A stretch of 64,000 nt of DNA from Melanocharis versteri (Eukaryota; Chordata; Aves; Passeriformes; Melanocharitidae), in NCBI GenBank assembly GCA_013397845.1, contig VZTG01000482.1, forward strand, positions 1,002,454-1,066,453, written 5' to 3'. The position numbers were made by a program, and so were the translations under genes. Under the pieces are notes generated by a model. That model made no database searches. It was not told the origin of the DNA and saw nothing but the letters and a program-made list of their open reading frames with translations. Positions 36,119 to 48,580 of this stretch are shown here, piece by piece; the stretch's first letter is position 1; each line of letters begins with the position of its first letter.

Positions 36119-39100
36119 GTAAGAGAATTTAATTTTAAACGTGTTCACTTTCTGAATTGTTCAAATGTACTTTTTTTCCTGAAAAGTAAGCCTTTGGGAG
36201 GGTATTGTTGAAATGTAGGGAGGAGGTTCAGTGTCCTCTTTTGCTTTGGGTGTGTAGCTTGAATACAATTAAATAGTTATAGTTTAGAGCTATAAGTATA
36301 AAGGTCTCTTAAAATAGCTGTTTACTATTTTGTGCTTAATAATGTCAGGCAAACCAAGATATTATTAATAGAGTAGGACACTAAGGCATTTTGCTTTATC
36401 TTCAGAGCTGGTTCAGGTAATGTTCTTGCTTCGTAGTGAAATTCCTAGCAATGAGGAAAAAGTCCTCACACATTCCTGCACCTTGTTTGGTGGTGTTAGC
36501 TTCCAAGTTTTGTGCTTTTTTATTGATTTCTTCTACCTTATTGCTTGCTCCTGAAACAAAGGAGGAGCTTGCATGAGGCATTCCTGTGGTTTCAGCACAC
36601 AGCAACTTGAATTAAGCCAATGTAGACACTAAGCATACACAGCGCAGTTTCCCTGTGGTTTTGCTCATGTTGCACAGGCCACCAAACCCTTGTTGTGGTG
36701 ATTAGATGAGACAGGAAGGAAAGTGTGTGTTTTTCTTTGTTGTGGTGGAAGAAAGGGCTGAAAACTACACAAGGCTGAGTTTTCGCGTTAAACAGGCTGA
36801 GGTTGCAGGGTGGCCTGAGCACCTGTGACTGGACTGCAGGGACTTGGTACGGAGTTGGGAGCAAGGCTGGTATAGGTGGTGTCTAACAGTGCCCAGATGA
36901 GCTGGTTTCTCCTTCTGGTTGTTGTCATGTTGTCTGAGGAGTCAAGGTCTGACCATTCTGTTGATGCCTTCAAAATTTCCTGTGCATATGTGTGTGTGTA
37001 TCTATGCCAGCTTTGGTTCGGAAATAATTGCATGGCTTTGAGAACTAGGTAGTCAAGTGTAAGTTTGCCTTTATCCACATATATCTGTGTGACTTCTAAA
37101 CAATATCGTCATCATCCTGTATTGCTACAGTGCACACAACTTCCCTCTCTCTATAGGATTGAAAATGTTTTCCAATGTTATGTTGATGCATTTGAACTAA
37201 CATATCTTCCTCTGGCAATTTGAAACTTTTTGAAATACGTGTCTATGAAGTTTTTCAGAAACTATGCAACCTCTTCTTTATCTGTAAGCTGTGCTCTTAA
37301 TTGTTGAATGAAATGTTCCTTCATATAGTCTCAAAGCACTGCCTTTTTTGTGTGTGAAGCTGACTGTAAACGCTTATCAGTGTTTGCATTGTATTCCTCT
37401 TTATGATGGTGGTCTTTGGTATACTGAACTGACATATGTGAGCTTTTTTGAGTCACTCTTGCCACTTGCAAATTATTTGTGAAGCCTTTTTAAAAAAGCT
37501 TGTTTCCCAGTATGTTAGGTAATAAATAGTTTTGCTGAGTTTTTTTTAGCGGTTTCCTTCAGAAAACTAGACAAACCTTGCCTTTTGTCAAAAGGTATAA
37601 AAAGATCTTTTTTTATTGAATCGGTTTCCACAGTGAGTTTTCATTTCCCCAGAGAGTACAAAGATATTGATTACATGGAAAATTTTGAAAAATGGTGATA
37701 GATCTGTGATATCTGCTGAAATAGTTTAGAACATTGCAGACATTCCTTGTGAAACCTGGTGTACTGTCTTTTCTGTAGAGTTGCAACAACTTCTTTTTGG
37801 CCTCAAAAGTGACCAAGATGGATTTTTCATGAAAACCCTGAACAGGAGGCCTCGTCACAGCCAAGGAGCTTGGTTTGCTGAGGCTAAATCAGCTGTATTC
37901 ATTTTTATAATACTGAACTCAGCCAGGGAGGGCATCTCAAATGATCAAAAGTAAAGGACAAGGAATCTGTCCTTTATCTGTCCCACCATTCACCTTTCCT
38001 TTGCAAAGTGAGGACAGTACTTTTCTACCTTCTGGGGCTTTGAGGGAAGCCTACACACACGTTTATGCCCCCACCTGCTTGGGCACATGCATCTGTTCCT
38101 GGCTGCATGTGCCCATGTGCATGCTCTTCTCTGGAGCCTGTCCCCATGAGGCAGCTACAGCTGAACTTTAGGCAGTTCATAACCAAGATGAGCCTTTCTG
38201 TACCATATGTTTATGCTTTTCTGGGTTTTCTTCCAGAGGTAAAACTTCAGCAATACAGATAAAGCTAAACGTGGTGCAGCCATTCAGGAAACCTCCACTG
38301 CAAAGAGTAGGTGGCACTTGTACCAGTCTCTTGGCACTGGGGCCCTGGGTTGCATCAGCTGACAAAAGAGTACTGTCAGCTTAGTGCACAACTAGCAACC
38401 AGACAGGCCTGTGGTTACTATAGAGATGTTCTTTTTGTGTCTCACTGGAGCTTATGCAAACCTGATTAGTTCTCAGTACGGAGTGGGTATCTGTTCTGTT
38501 AAGTTTATTGTTGTTTTATTGGGAAGGCCTGATAATGGCTTGGTTTAACTGTGTATGGATGGCATTTAATGGAGTGTAACTTGACTGGAATCTTGTCTTA
38601 TCAGGGCAGCAGAAATAGCTGTAAAATTATATTGACTGGTGAAACAATGGGTCAGAAGCTCATGTGTTGATGTGTACAAATCAACACAGCTGGCTTGAGA
38701 GTCAGCAAAGGACCATCAGTTTATGTCAGCTGTCTTGTTTCAGTTTTCTGTGAACTCTTTAACATGATGGCTAGAAACCTGGTTTGCTTAACTCTGGTTT
38801 TTTTTTTTCACTGCATTCACAGTCATAGTCCTTAAATGCCCAGAGTATTTTCTGAACTGTGGAAGTGAAATGATTACAAAAGTTAGTGTGTTAAATGTAT
38901 GTAGAAATGGAGCTGCAGATAAATTCAAAGCTGTATTTTGCATAATATCTGAGGTGATGGGGAAAGAAAAGTAAAAAAATCCTCTGAGTCGAGCTGGAAA
39001 AGAAAAAAGTTTATTTGCAAAGACCTCAAAGTCAAATTTGTCAGACAGAAGTCCTGCACTTCTTCAGAACAGAGTTTTTTCAAAGAAAATTTTTCATTTA

Positions 39101-41080
39101 AATAAAAATGCTTTGATTGTTCAAATTCAGGAAATTTCCAGTGGAATAATGGGAAGTTCTCTCTCAGTCAATGCCATACAGAGTCACACTGCTAATTGCT
39201 CACAAAGCTTCTTACCCACCAACAAAGTTGAAAATTTATCTCCAAATGAAATTATTGTTTTAAAAACATTAGACCAATTTCACTCTTCTGGTTATTTCAC
39301 TGATTCATTAGAACAGCTTCTGGGTAGGACTTGCCTCACTTTACTTAATTATGGTTTGTGGCCTGTGACAATAGTAAGATGCTGTTACAAGCAGCTGCAT
39401 TAGGCAGCAGTGCTTATTTCTATTTATGTAAATAGAAACCAAAGGAATACAAGAGCCCTGAAATGTCTTTTTCTTAATCGTTAGCTACTAACCATATTGC
39501 ATATAAGTAGTTCTCCTGCAAATCCAGAGTGATGCAAAGATCTCTGAGTATTTCAAATCTTTCAGTGGGCTTTAGGATGAAGCTTTGTTCTTCTGGATGA
39601 TCTAGTTCTTAATGCTGTGACCCTTTTGAAATTCATCTAATGTGTCCGTATTTTTTTCATCTAAATCTGATTAATTTCAACATAGGCATTTGAGGTCTAA
39701 CCCTAGAAATGCAAATGCTTTGTTACGAAACATCTGCAGAAGAAATATCAGTGAGATGCCTTTCTTGAAAGTAATTTATTGACAAATTCAAAGTGCTCTA
39801 TAATTCAGAAAAATATTGGCATTTTCAGAACAATACTAAGCAGGTGATCCCTTTCAGTTCTTGAAAAGTGCTTTTGATGGCTGACTATAGTGATCTGTTA
39901 ACTCCTGCAAGTGCAGTCTTTGTCACAAAGGATTGACAAAGAATTCCAAAATCATCTTTCACTTTAAAAACAACGTTATATATACAAATGTCTTGTATGT
40001 GTGAATAAATAAAAATTAAAGAATAACCCACATGCCGCAGTGGGAAAAGGATAGGTCAGGAAGAGGGGGAGAAGTTCGGCTTTGTGTGGATGGAAGGTAC
40101 ATTTTTTCCTAATCATCCCAATGCAGTCCTAAGCATATTAAAATCAACACATACACCCTAATACTTGTTCCCCATTCCTTGTTAAAATAGTCTTTAAAAG
40201 CAACGATGTAATGACTTAAACTCTTCTGCCAGAAAATAACTAATTATAGTTATAATAACTAATTAACTAATTCAAATTCTCATTTAGAAGCCTGAAAAAA
40301 CTCGGTACTTGCAAAAGGGTATCCAAACATGCAAATACTCTCTACTGTTCTGGAGGGAGCTCTTTAACTCTTTTTGTCAGTACTGACATCTGCTTAATAT
40401 GTCAGGCTTTACAGGAGTCTTATTTATTGTGACAAATCAAAGTGCTGCCAGAGTGCTCATCTGCCATGGAACTAATTTTTCACGTCATCTGTTGTGAGAA
40501 CAGGAAATGGAAAAATCTTTAGTTACAGATCTGATTTGTGTGTGGAAGAAAATGTATGGGCTGAGTTCTACAGGAGAAATTTCCTTGCAGAGGGGCATGG
40601 AGTTGTGCATATGCAGATGTTTGTGAGTACTGAGTTTTCCAAAGTTGACATCAGAGCACTGGAGGCTGGCAACAGAGCAGTTTCAAAGTTCTTCAAAGTC
40701 AGGTTTTACTATACAGAAGTACACACATCTTTCAGGGGGGAAAAAAAGAAACCACAAATAGATTGGGTTTAAGTTTACATGTAAAATAACATGCTTATGA
40801 TCTCTTTTCCTATTGGATGGAGGGACTTGTAGGGGGTTTTTTTGTTTCTATACAGGCAAGGTCTGGATTTAATCTGTTATGATCTCTTTAGATACATAAC
40901 TGTATAGAGCTCATTATATCTGATACCCTCACAGAGGTTGGTTATCTTAGAATATTGGAGTCTTCCTTTAGCTTCTCTACGGCTTCAGAATCTGGACATT
41001 CACTCTGGTCTTTTCCCTAAATGGATGCTGAATTTTTAGAGTATTCCAATTTTGAATAAGCACTTTCATGTGATGTGATT
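36119..41080. other. non-coding interval with one exon-like stretch
   Basis: No recognised gene. The stretch after 38237 is exon-like and listed separately. A 121-codon frame at 39038-39403 is the longest here; it is AT-rich with no recognisable domain. A short GT run lies near 36987-36998, and a T/G run (GGGGGTTTTTTTGTTTC) lies at 40833-40849. The remainder is unique AT-rich sequence. Confidence 0.6.
38237..38384 (+). other. possible terminal-exon-like open stretch (unconfirmed)
   Basis: A good acceptor (TTTTCTGGGTTTTCTTCCAG, ending at 38236) is followed by a frame open for 48 codons to a TAG at 38382-38384. The translation starts GKTSAIQIKLNVVQPF and is not recognised. No clear donor interrupts it, and no polyadenylation signal is close behind. 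It lies about 2.1 kb downstream of the donor at 36119 on the same strand, so a two-exon transcript is conceivable, but nothing proves the link. A minus-strand frame (38177-38365) covers the same bases. Confidence 0.12.
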
Positions 41081-41230
41081 CGCTGGGGTGTCCTCTCGAG
41101 GCTTCAGTTGTGCATTAGTTTGCAGGGTCCCCTGTGGTCCCCAGCGGGCAGAGTGCCACATCCCTGGAAGTGGACGTGGCACACATCCCCTCACTGTGCA
41201 GTACAGAGCCAGCCCTCTGGCACACTGAAA
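41081..41230. other. GC-rich patch with two perfect inverted repeats
   Basis: CGCTGGGG (41081-41088) is the exact reverse complement of CCCCAGCG (41139-41146). Just beyond it, GTGCCAC (41153-41159) pairs with GTGGCAC (41176-41182). Between them GGTCCC repeats twice (GGGTCCCCTGTGGTCCCC). The patch is G+C-rich, contains several CpGs and stands out from AT-rich flanks. The consecutive stem-forming arms suggest a structured or decayed mobile sequence, but no RNA or transposon family is recognised. Confidence 0.4.
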
Positions 41231-41940
41231 TAGAGGATACAGCTGCCCAAGGACTGAATTTGCATAGCAGAAAGCTGTGAAATGTAATGTGATTTATTAC
41301 AGTAGTAGAGGTGAACTTGGGGTGAGGTGTACTCTACTAAAAGTATTACTCTTTGTACTTTAATATTCTACTTTTTCATAAAAAGGGTAACTTCCAGGGC
41401 AGAATGAAATGTGGAAGACTGACCTCAAATGCTTCATTTCAGTCTTGCCACCACGAAAATTTAGGGGAAATCAATATTGTCTTCAGTCATTTCTTGCAAC
41501 TTGGACATATAATTGAGGGATGTTCACCCTCATCAAGACACTTGTTCCAAAATGGAAAGATTGTACTCAAACCCTCAAGCATGGAAAATTTTGACAGCAA
41601 ACCTAAGAGTCAAAAGAAGGATTAATGAAAATAATGTGTGTAATTACTTAAGAACATGTAATATTTGGTAAGATGTCTTATTTGTCATATTTAAAGACTG
41701 AAACCATTCTGTTTAGTGCACTTGAGGGACCAATCAAATTACAGAATTTTCTTTGCTTGTTTGTTTTTGGGTGATGGTGGTTGGTATTTAAAGTATTATT
41801 TAATTTATGTAATGTACTACAGGAAATCTTTATTTGCCCTGTGGAATTCTAGCTTCTATACAAGAAAAATCATTATCTTGGCATGTTCATGTTTAGTTCT
41901 TTGCTTTTCCTTTAGGAAGATGCTGTTAGAGTACAAAAGA

Positions 41941-42006
41941 CGCTTTTTGGGTTGTTTTGCTATTTTTTGGGTTTGGCTGTTTTTTGTTTTTGTTTTTTTT
42001 TTTTTC
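41941..42006 (+). repeat. T/G-rich low-complexity tract with T13
   Basis: About 65 bases of T runs interrupted by G, GG or GC, ending in a run of 13 T at 41993-42005. It encodes the Phe/Val/Trp-rich end of an artefactual 101-codon frame. Confidence 0.85.
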
Positions 42007-43911
42007 AAGGAGCAGACCTAAGTGAATGTGAGGGGCAATAGCTCGGGTGCTCAGTGACAGGAGACAATATCTGCTATTACATTTGAGCTCATATTGGCCA
42101 ACCATTATGGGGCCTTAGGGAGAAATTTCAGCACTCAGCTGAAATTTTTAGCTGGTTTGTAAATCTAGTAAAGTCACAGAAGAGTCAGAAATGTGTCAAG
42201 GTTGAGACTTCCCTGGATGGTTCCTTGCCTGCTCTCTTTTCCCTGTCCTGTCTCAGTCCCTCTTGTGATAACAAATGCAGTTACCCTAAAGATGATGTGT
42301 TGTTTTGGGCATTTTGAGAATCACTTTGTCTAAGCAAAGTGCTTACCTATATAAAGATCCCCCAATAGATAATGATGATGATCACCTATGTCCACTCCTA
42401 AAAGGAAATTATGAATACTAAAAAAATGCTGTTCAATAAAAGCATGCGACAAATCTCTTGATTCAGTCACAACATACTTTAGTTCAGATAAAAAACACAT
42501 AGTAAAAGACAATATTAATAACATACTCTTAAGAAAAAAATAAATAACAAAAAAAAGTATTATTTCCCCATGAGAAACTGTTCTTTTGTGTAATTGCAAG
42601 GAACATGAGACAAATCTGGATACATATCTTTCGGCTTATACTTTGTGATAATAGAGTGAACTCAGTTTCCAAATCTAAAATACTATCATATCCATCAAAT
42701 AAAATCTATTCCCTGATAATCTTCATGTTATGTATTAATGTCCATCAACTTTTCATACTTTCTTTTTTCTTTTCTTTGCAATCACATTTTGTGGCAGGTA
42801 TATAAATACTTTGATATCTGTGATTGAACATCTAAGTGCCGCATAAGCACCATCTATCCCCACCTCACAGCCTGCCAAAGACTGCAATGGAGAACATTTA
42901 CTGTCATCCAGTGTGGGAAAGCGACAGCGCCTTGCAGAGCTCTGTGGGGCCCATTGTTCTCAAATCGTTGGGGTTAAGGTCAGAATTAGAACCTAGGGTT
43001 AAATGTTGTCTCAAAGATGCTAAAACTGTGCACTCTAAACTGATGCAACGTAATAGTAAACCTTTGCTCATGTGAATTTTTGAAGTGAGTGATCCCACTA
43101 CACTGGCAGAGGTGTTGCAGGATTGAAGCCACGTGTATTGTGTACAAAAGCATCCCTTGCATTCACTGCTGGATTACAGTCAGGAAAAACTTGTCTCTTT
43201 ACGGAAGCAAGACAGCAACTGCTAATCAATATAACTTCCAAATTAGACAATTAAAACATTAACAGGTGCTCGGGATGGGGGGGAGAAATGCCAAAATTAC
43301 AGAAGTACTAAAAAAACCGCATTATATTCCTTGACAGTACAAATAAGTGCAGCTGTTATGATGAACGTAATAAACTTCTCACTATGTTTCTGTAGTTTAC
43401 GTTATAAATTGGCCTATAAAGGCTTTAGAACATTAATTTTCATATGACCTAGGACTATTATTCCCTCACAGGAGCAGTCTTCCAGATGCATAATCAGCAA
43501 ACAGTCCACAGTGTTTTCACAACTGCTAGCAGCACATCTGAATATTGTGTTTTCCCTGTATTGGACCTTCATGTGGCTATTGGCTGTATTAGGCTGTTGA
43601 TCACAAGCTTTGTCATAAGAATGTCACTGCTTTTCCAAGATGAAAGTAGTCTAACAGGATCATCTTCACACTAAAGTAGACAGACATAGTTTAGATCTGC
43701 TGCAATATCAGATAATTATTATTGATATATTGTGTCAGAAAAAGCTTCTTACCATACTGGATACCTCAACCACACTAACAATCTTATGTTTGGAAGAAGT
43801 GTTTGCTATGGGGATAATAATGAGGATCTAAAAGTAGGGAAAAAATCAAGTAGTAGTAGTTTAATTTCAGTTTTTACTTAAATACGTATTTCCTTTCTCC
43901 AGAGTTATAGA

Positions 43912-43951
43912 ATCTGTAATATTAATCTATTATCTGTAATATTAGTGTTAA
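43912..43951 (+). repeat. 20-base tandem duplication, diverged
   Basis: ATCTGTAATATTAATCTATT at 43912-43931 is followed directly by ATCTGTAATATTAGTGTTAA at 43932-43951. The first 13 bases are identical and the rest has diverged. Confidence 0.7.
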
Positions 43952-44889
43952 TGTGTATGATATCAAAACAGTGAGATGATACTTCTAATATAAGAAGATC
44001 AAGGAAAAAAAAATGACCTGAGTAACTTTCTTTGGTCTTTGACTTGCATTTTCATCTTGTAGTTTTCAATCTTTTTTGGTTTTTTCTCCTTTATTACATA
44101 ATTCTCATAGACATTCCCAATCTGCATGGATAGCAGACTCTTGAAGCAATGCACGTGACAGACCCTGGGTTCAAATAGACACGATCTCTTTCAATATGAA
44201 TTAAAGTTAGTGAGTAACTGTCTGCCAATATTGGTAAGGCATTCTGTTCCCAAAACTTGTGCAGAAGCTGCTGTGTTGTTCCCTGTTCTCATGCACTCCA
44301 AAATAAAATAGTCTGCTTGTGTTTTTCATGCTCCTGAGTATATAAATCTCCCTTGCTAGCCAGGCCTGCTCTGGTCTGGTGTTGCTCTGACCTTTACAGA
44401 TATATTAATGTGTCAGGCACAGGCAATTCAAGCACTGCTGATGGAAATAATGTCTTAATAGAGGTTGACAAGTATTAAGGAAAGAAAAATATTTCCTTCA
44501 ATTGTGAAAGATCATTTGAATTGATTTCACACACGAGAGAGGCCTTGTTGGTCCAGAATCATGTCTGCTTTTTTCCATGCTGCCAGTTCCTGTAATAAAT
44601 GCTACCTGCAGATCTATGCCGTTGTGTTCTCCGATCAACAGTGCCCCCAGACCCACAGCTCTGCAATGCACCCGTGCAACAGTGTATTTTAGAGTAGACG
44701 TGTCTATTTTTGAATTAGACTCAAGGCCTGCGTTACTTTGGTTGTTTTTGTGTTTTATTAGTCCATGATGAATTTCGAACCTCAGTGAAACAGGTAGGAG
44801 TCAAAATTTGAGCTCTATGAGGCTTTCTCACCTCTGTCTGAGTGCGATTTGCAACAGAACACACAGAAATTATGTTTTTGTGAACTGAA

Positions 44890-44907
44890 TTTTTTTTTTT
44901 GGTTTTG
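44890..44907 (+). repeat. T11 run with GGTTTT tail
   Basis: Eleven T bases followed by GGTTTTG. A short member of the plus-strand T/G tract class. Confidence 0.7.
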
Positions 44908-47900
44908 CTTGAAGGCAGTGATGATTTGTTATTGTTTAATGTTCTGAATTGCTTTCAGTATTCTGAGCATGGCATGCTGATGTTTTAAAGTGTTAAACAA
45001 GTAAATATTATGGCTGTAGGTTGTTGAGTGATTGTTTATTTTGGGAATACTACAAGTTGAACTCTCTTTGAGGAAAGAGAGGGACAAAACGACATCATGT
45101 CAGTGACAATCATGTTTACTGCTGTAGCCTGGTTGAGGGAACAGAGTAAATATTTTCTTTTGCACGTTAATTTCAGTGTGTACTTGGATATTATTTGCAT
45201 GACACATCAAACTAAATCAAATCTCTGTTTGAAGAGATGAGTGGAGAACCCTGCATTTAGTGATTTGGGTACCCTTTTGTGGATAACTGCCTGACATTTG
45301 AAGGTCGGATTTCACGTTTAGAGATGGTGCTACAAATAATGATGAAAAGAGCAGTGTGGGTGAAACGTAGATGCATAACAACTCTAGAAATGCAACTTGG
45401 CAGCAAGCAGGTAGAAAATAAACATTGATGCTGACAGCTGGAGGACAGTAAATAGCAGTAAATGAAATGAGGTGGCACATAACAAATCTGGCATCATACT
45501 GCAGATAATTGAAAGAAATTGGACACTCCTGTAGAACTTTGTTTCAGCCCAATATAGAGGTGCATTAAAAAGAACTAGAAACATTGGGTAGAATGCTGTG
45601 CAAATGGAAACTTAATGATTATAGACTTGGAAATTCCACATTATAATTCACTCAAATTAAAAAAAAAGAGGACAACATGGATATTTTCAGTTGTTGTGCC
45701 ACTGCTGAAAAGAATGCGTTTTCCACCAGCATTTCTACTCCTCAGTTAAAACTTACATGTCAACATTTGACCTTGGATGCCTCGTGGTTCAGCAGCTCTG
45801 AAGAGTGTGCCCATCCTATCCCTCACACTCAGTAGTACTTTGAATACACCACATTTGATTGTGGCCGACCAATCTTCTGGGCTATACTGCAGCATGAGAA
45901 GCTAATATTGCAAAATCATGACGGGTTACTGGAAAATGTCAATTTTGAACTATTCTTTAAAAGGACTGTTTAATTGACTTTATGTAAATAGTCTGACAAA
46001 TTCCTTCAAAACAGTCCTTTGAACATACAGCTCAATAAAATCCATGGTTATTGGAGATGGTGGGTTTCCTGTAAGCTCTGTGCAGGAGCATAGCAAGGTA
46101 CATCTCTGTTTGGAGTTCTTCAGCCAAGTCATTTTCTGCCATTTCTGTGGAGCAGTGGAGAATTGCAACTCTCCTGCACATGACACCTGTGCCTGTATGT
46201 GTTGGTGTCAGGCAGGAGAGGATCAGCCTTGCCTGAAGCCACTTTCTCTCCTTTTTCACACAACCTGCTAGTCACATACAGAAAAGGGGGAAAAGAAAGT
46301 GCATACTTACACTTCTTATTCTTCTGTCTAATCTGATGTCAGTTCTTAGTGGATAGGCTCTCCAGGCTTTTCATGGGCCACTTCATTCCCAGCTGAATGT
46401 CTGAATTTTAAAGTAAACACTCACAAAAGCATAGTCCTCTTGCAGGAAGAGAATAATAGATCGTGAGATGAATTGTGAACTGCATAAGACCTGCTGAGGT
46501 GGACCTCCACCATCCAGTGAGGAAGCAGTAGATAATGTAATGTTTTTCCTAATTAACTGTAATTGTGAAATTGTAATACACAATCATGTTGTTTTGATCA
46601 GTCCCGTGAGTGGTTCAGTATTTTATACTGGGTGTATGAAACAGGACATGTGGGTATGTCACCTCCCAGTAGGGCACCTCAAGCTTTCAGGGTATATTAT
46701 GTGTTATTTTATGGTTGTCATAACACTTCGATCCTCTCCTCTAAGAGGAAGCAGCAAATCAAGTAGAGTATCTTTGTTTTGAAGTTATGTCTTCTAGCAA
46801 TTGATTTTTGTTCATAAGACCTTTACTTTGATATATTTGCCAGGGAAATTCTGATCAGTGAATTTGCATTGCACCTGAGGCAGGTGATTCTTAATTTCCT
46901 AAGCTGGTCATTTCCCATACTTGGACTGGCCTCATGAGAAACTTTGTCCTTCTTTACAAAGTATTTAATTTTCAGAGGGTGGGGGAAAACTTCTTCTGGG
47001 AATTACAGTAAAACTCGGTTATATTTAAGAGCTCATAAAATTTCAAATACTTCCTTAGCTGAGCACACATTGTAACAGCATTTGAATTAATTAAACTTCT
47101 TTTATTTGTCCATTAAGACTTCATTTTCCCATGCCAGTTTCATGTAAAATCCATTATTTTTATGGCTTGATTTTTTTATGAAAACTCTGTTTTGGTTTTT
47201 TTTATGTGTGACAGCGAAATTTGAAGTTACCATGGATTTTAAAGCAACACCTCATATGTCTGAGGTGATTTGGCACAGCCTGCTTCCATGAAAATCCTGG
47301 GCTTGAAGATTGATCTAATTTCCCAGAAAGCTTTTTCCTCTGTTGTGCTCCATTCTTGAGGTATGAGTTGTGTAGTTAGTCCATCAGAGTAGATTAAGGG
47401 CTCTGGATTTTATTCTTTCATGTTTGTTTCCTGTACTCCAAATCGGTATGATTATTTTTGTACATTTTTTCATATTTATAGACACCAAATGAGGTGGATG
47501 GTGCTGTACCAGGAATGATGTCAAACATGTGAAATACTCAAAATATCAGGGGACAGTTTAGTCTGGATTTAGTTTTTTCCTGATAAGCCTGTAAACAAAT
47601 GACATCATTATTCAACAGATCTTTCCTTCAGGGAAATTTATCTCTTACAGTAGTAAAGTCATACAGCATTTAGGTTCTACATAGATCTCATTCAGAGTGG
47701 AAGATGAAAAATGTCCTCCATATATCTTTTGAGGAAAGGTGAAGTTCACATTTCACCTGCACAGGTTGAATTAAATGTTAAATTTCCAACAATTTCAGTC
47801 TCCAGATGGGCTTAAAATTCTGATCATCAGTAAGATGAGCACATTTTATGTCAGGAGTAATACAGAAGGAAGAGACCAGAACAGAAGATACTCCTTAAAT

Positions 47901-48552
47901 AAAATGTGGCATGACATTTGCCAAACAAACAGGAATTTTTATTCTTTTTCCATCACGCTATGTTAGTCATAAATTACCATTCATTTTTAAGATAAAACAT
48001 TATTTTTCCATTCTTCTAAGTCTGTGCAAATGACATAGAATTTAAACAAACTGGGTCTTTTTAGACTTCTTCTTGTTAAGTGTTTCTTTGCTCAAAAGTG
48101 TGAATTGATTCTCCATGTGTATAGGCTTTGAAAGGAAGAAATTTATTAGAGAAAGTGAGAGCACAATATTGGGTCTGTTCAAAAAAATTTCAAAGGAAAT
48201 CTGTAATTGAAAAGCCATAAGATCTCTCAACTTTGCTATAGCACTTGAGCATACTTAAAACAGTGGCATGGCTTGAAAATAGAGATGCAAACAAGGATTT
48301 TCTTTTTTTTTTTAATTTTGGTGAAAAACATATAGCTGAAGTGTTAACAACAATGAAAGCTCATTTCTGGAACATAGAACCATTGCTGGGATATTTAACT
48401 TATTTCGCTATTGTTCAGTGAAGTGTTGCTCGCCTTCCCACTGTGTTCAATCCATAATGCAAATAGATTCAGTTCCAATTCATTTCGTCTCCATGTTTTA
48501 CTTCTTTGTATCCCACAGAGCCATTCTTTTGAAGCCAGGTATCTGCTCATAC

Positions 48553-48580
48553 TTTTTTTTTGGTCGTTTTGTTTTGTTTA
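48553..48580 (+). repeat. T/G-rich low-complexity tract
   Basis: T9-GGTCG-TTTTGTTTTGTTTATT. Same class and strand orientation as the tracts at 7561 and 8899. It explains the Phe-rich frames seen across 48411-48684. Confidence 0.7.

Noticed and set aside
39038..39403. 121-codon plus-strand frame
   Set aside because: No recognisable domain or signal, and no splice or promoter context. Length alone is within chance for 64 kb.
47206..47255. 50-base open stretch after a T-rich tract, ending GAG|GTGATT
   Set aside because: The acceptor comes from a low-complexity T run, the donor is weak and the peptide is not recognised.
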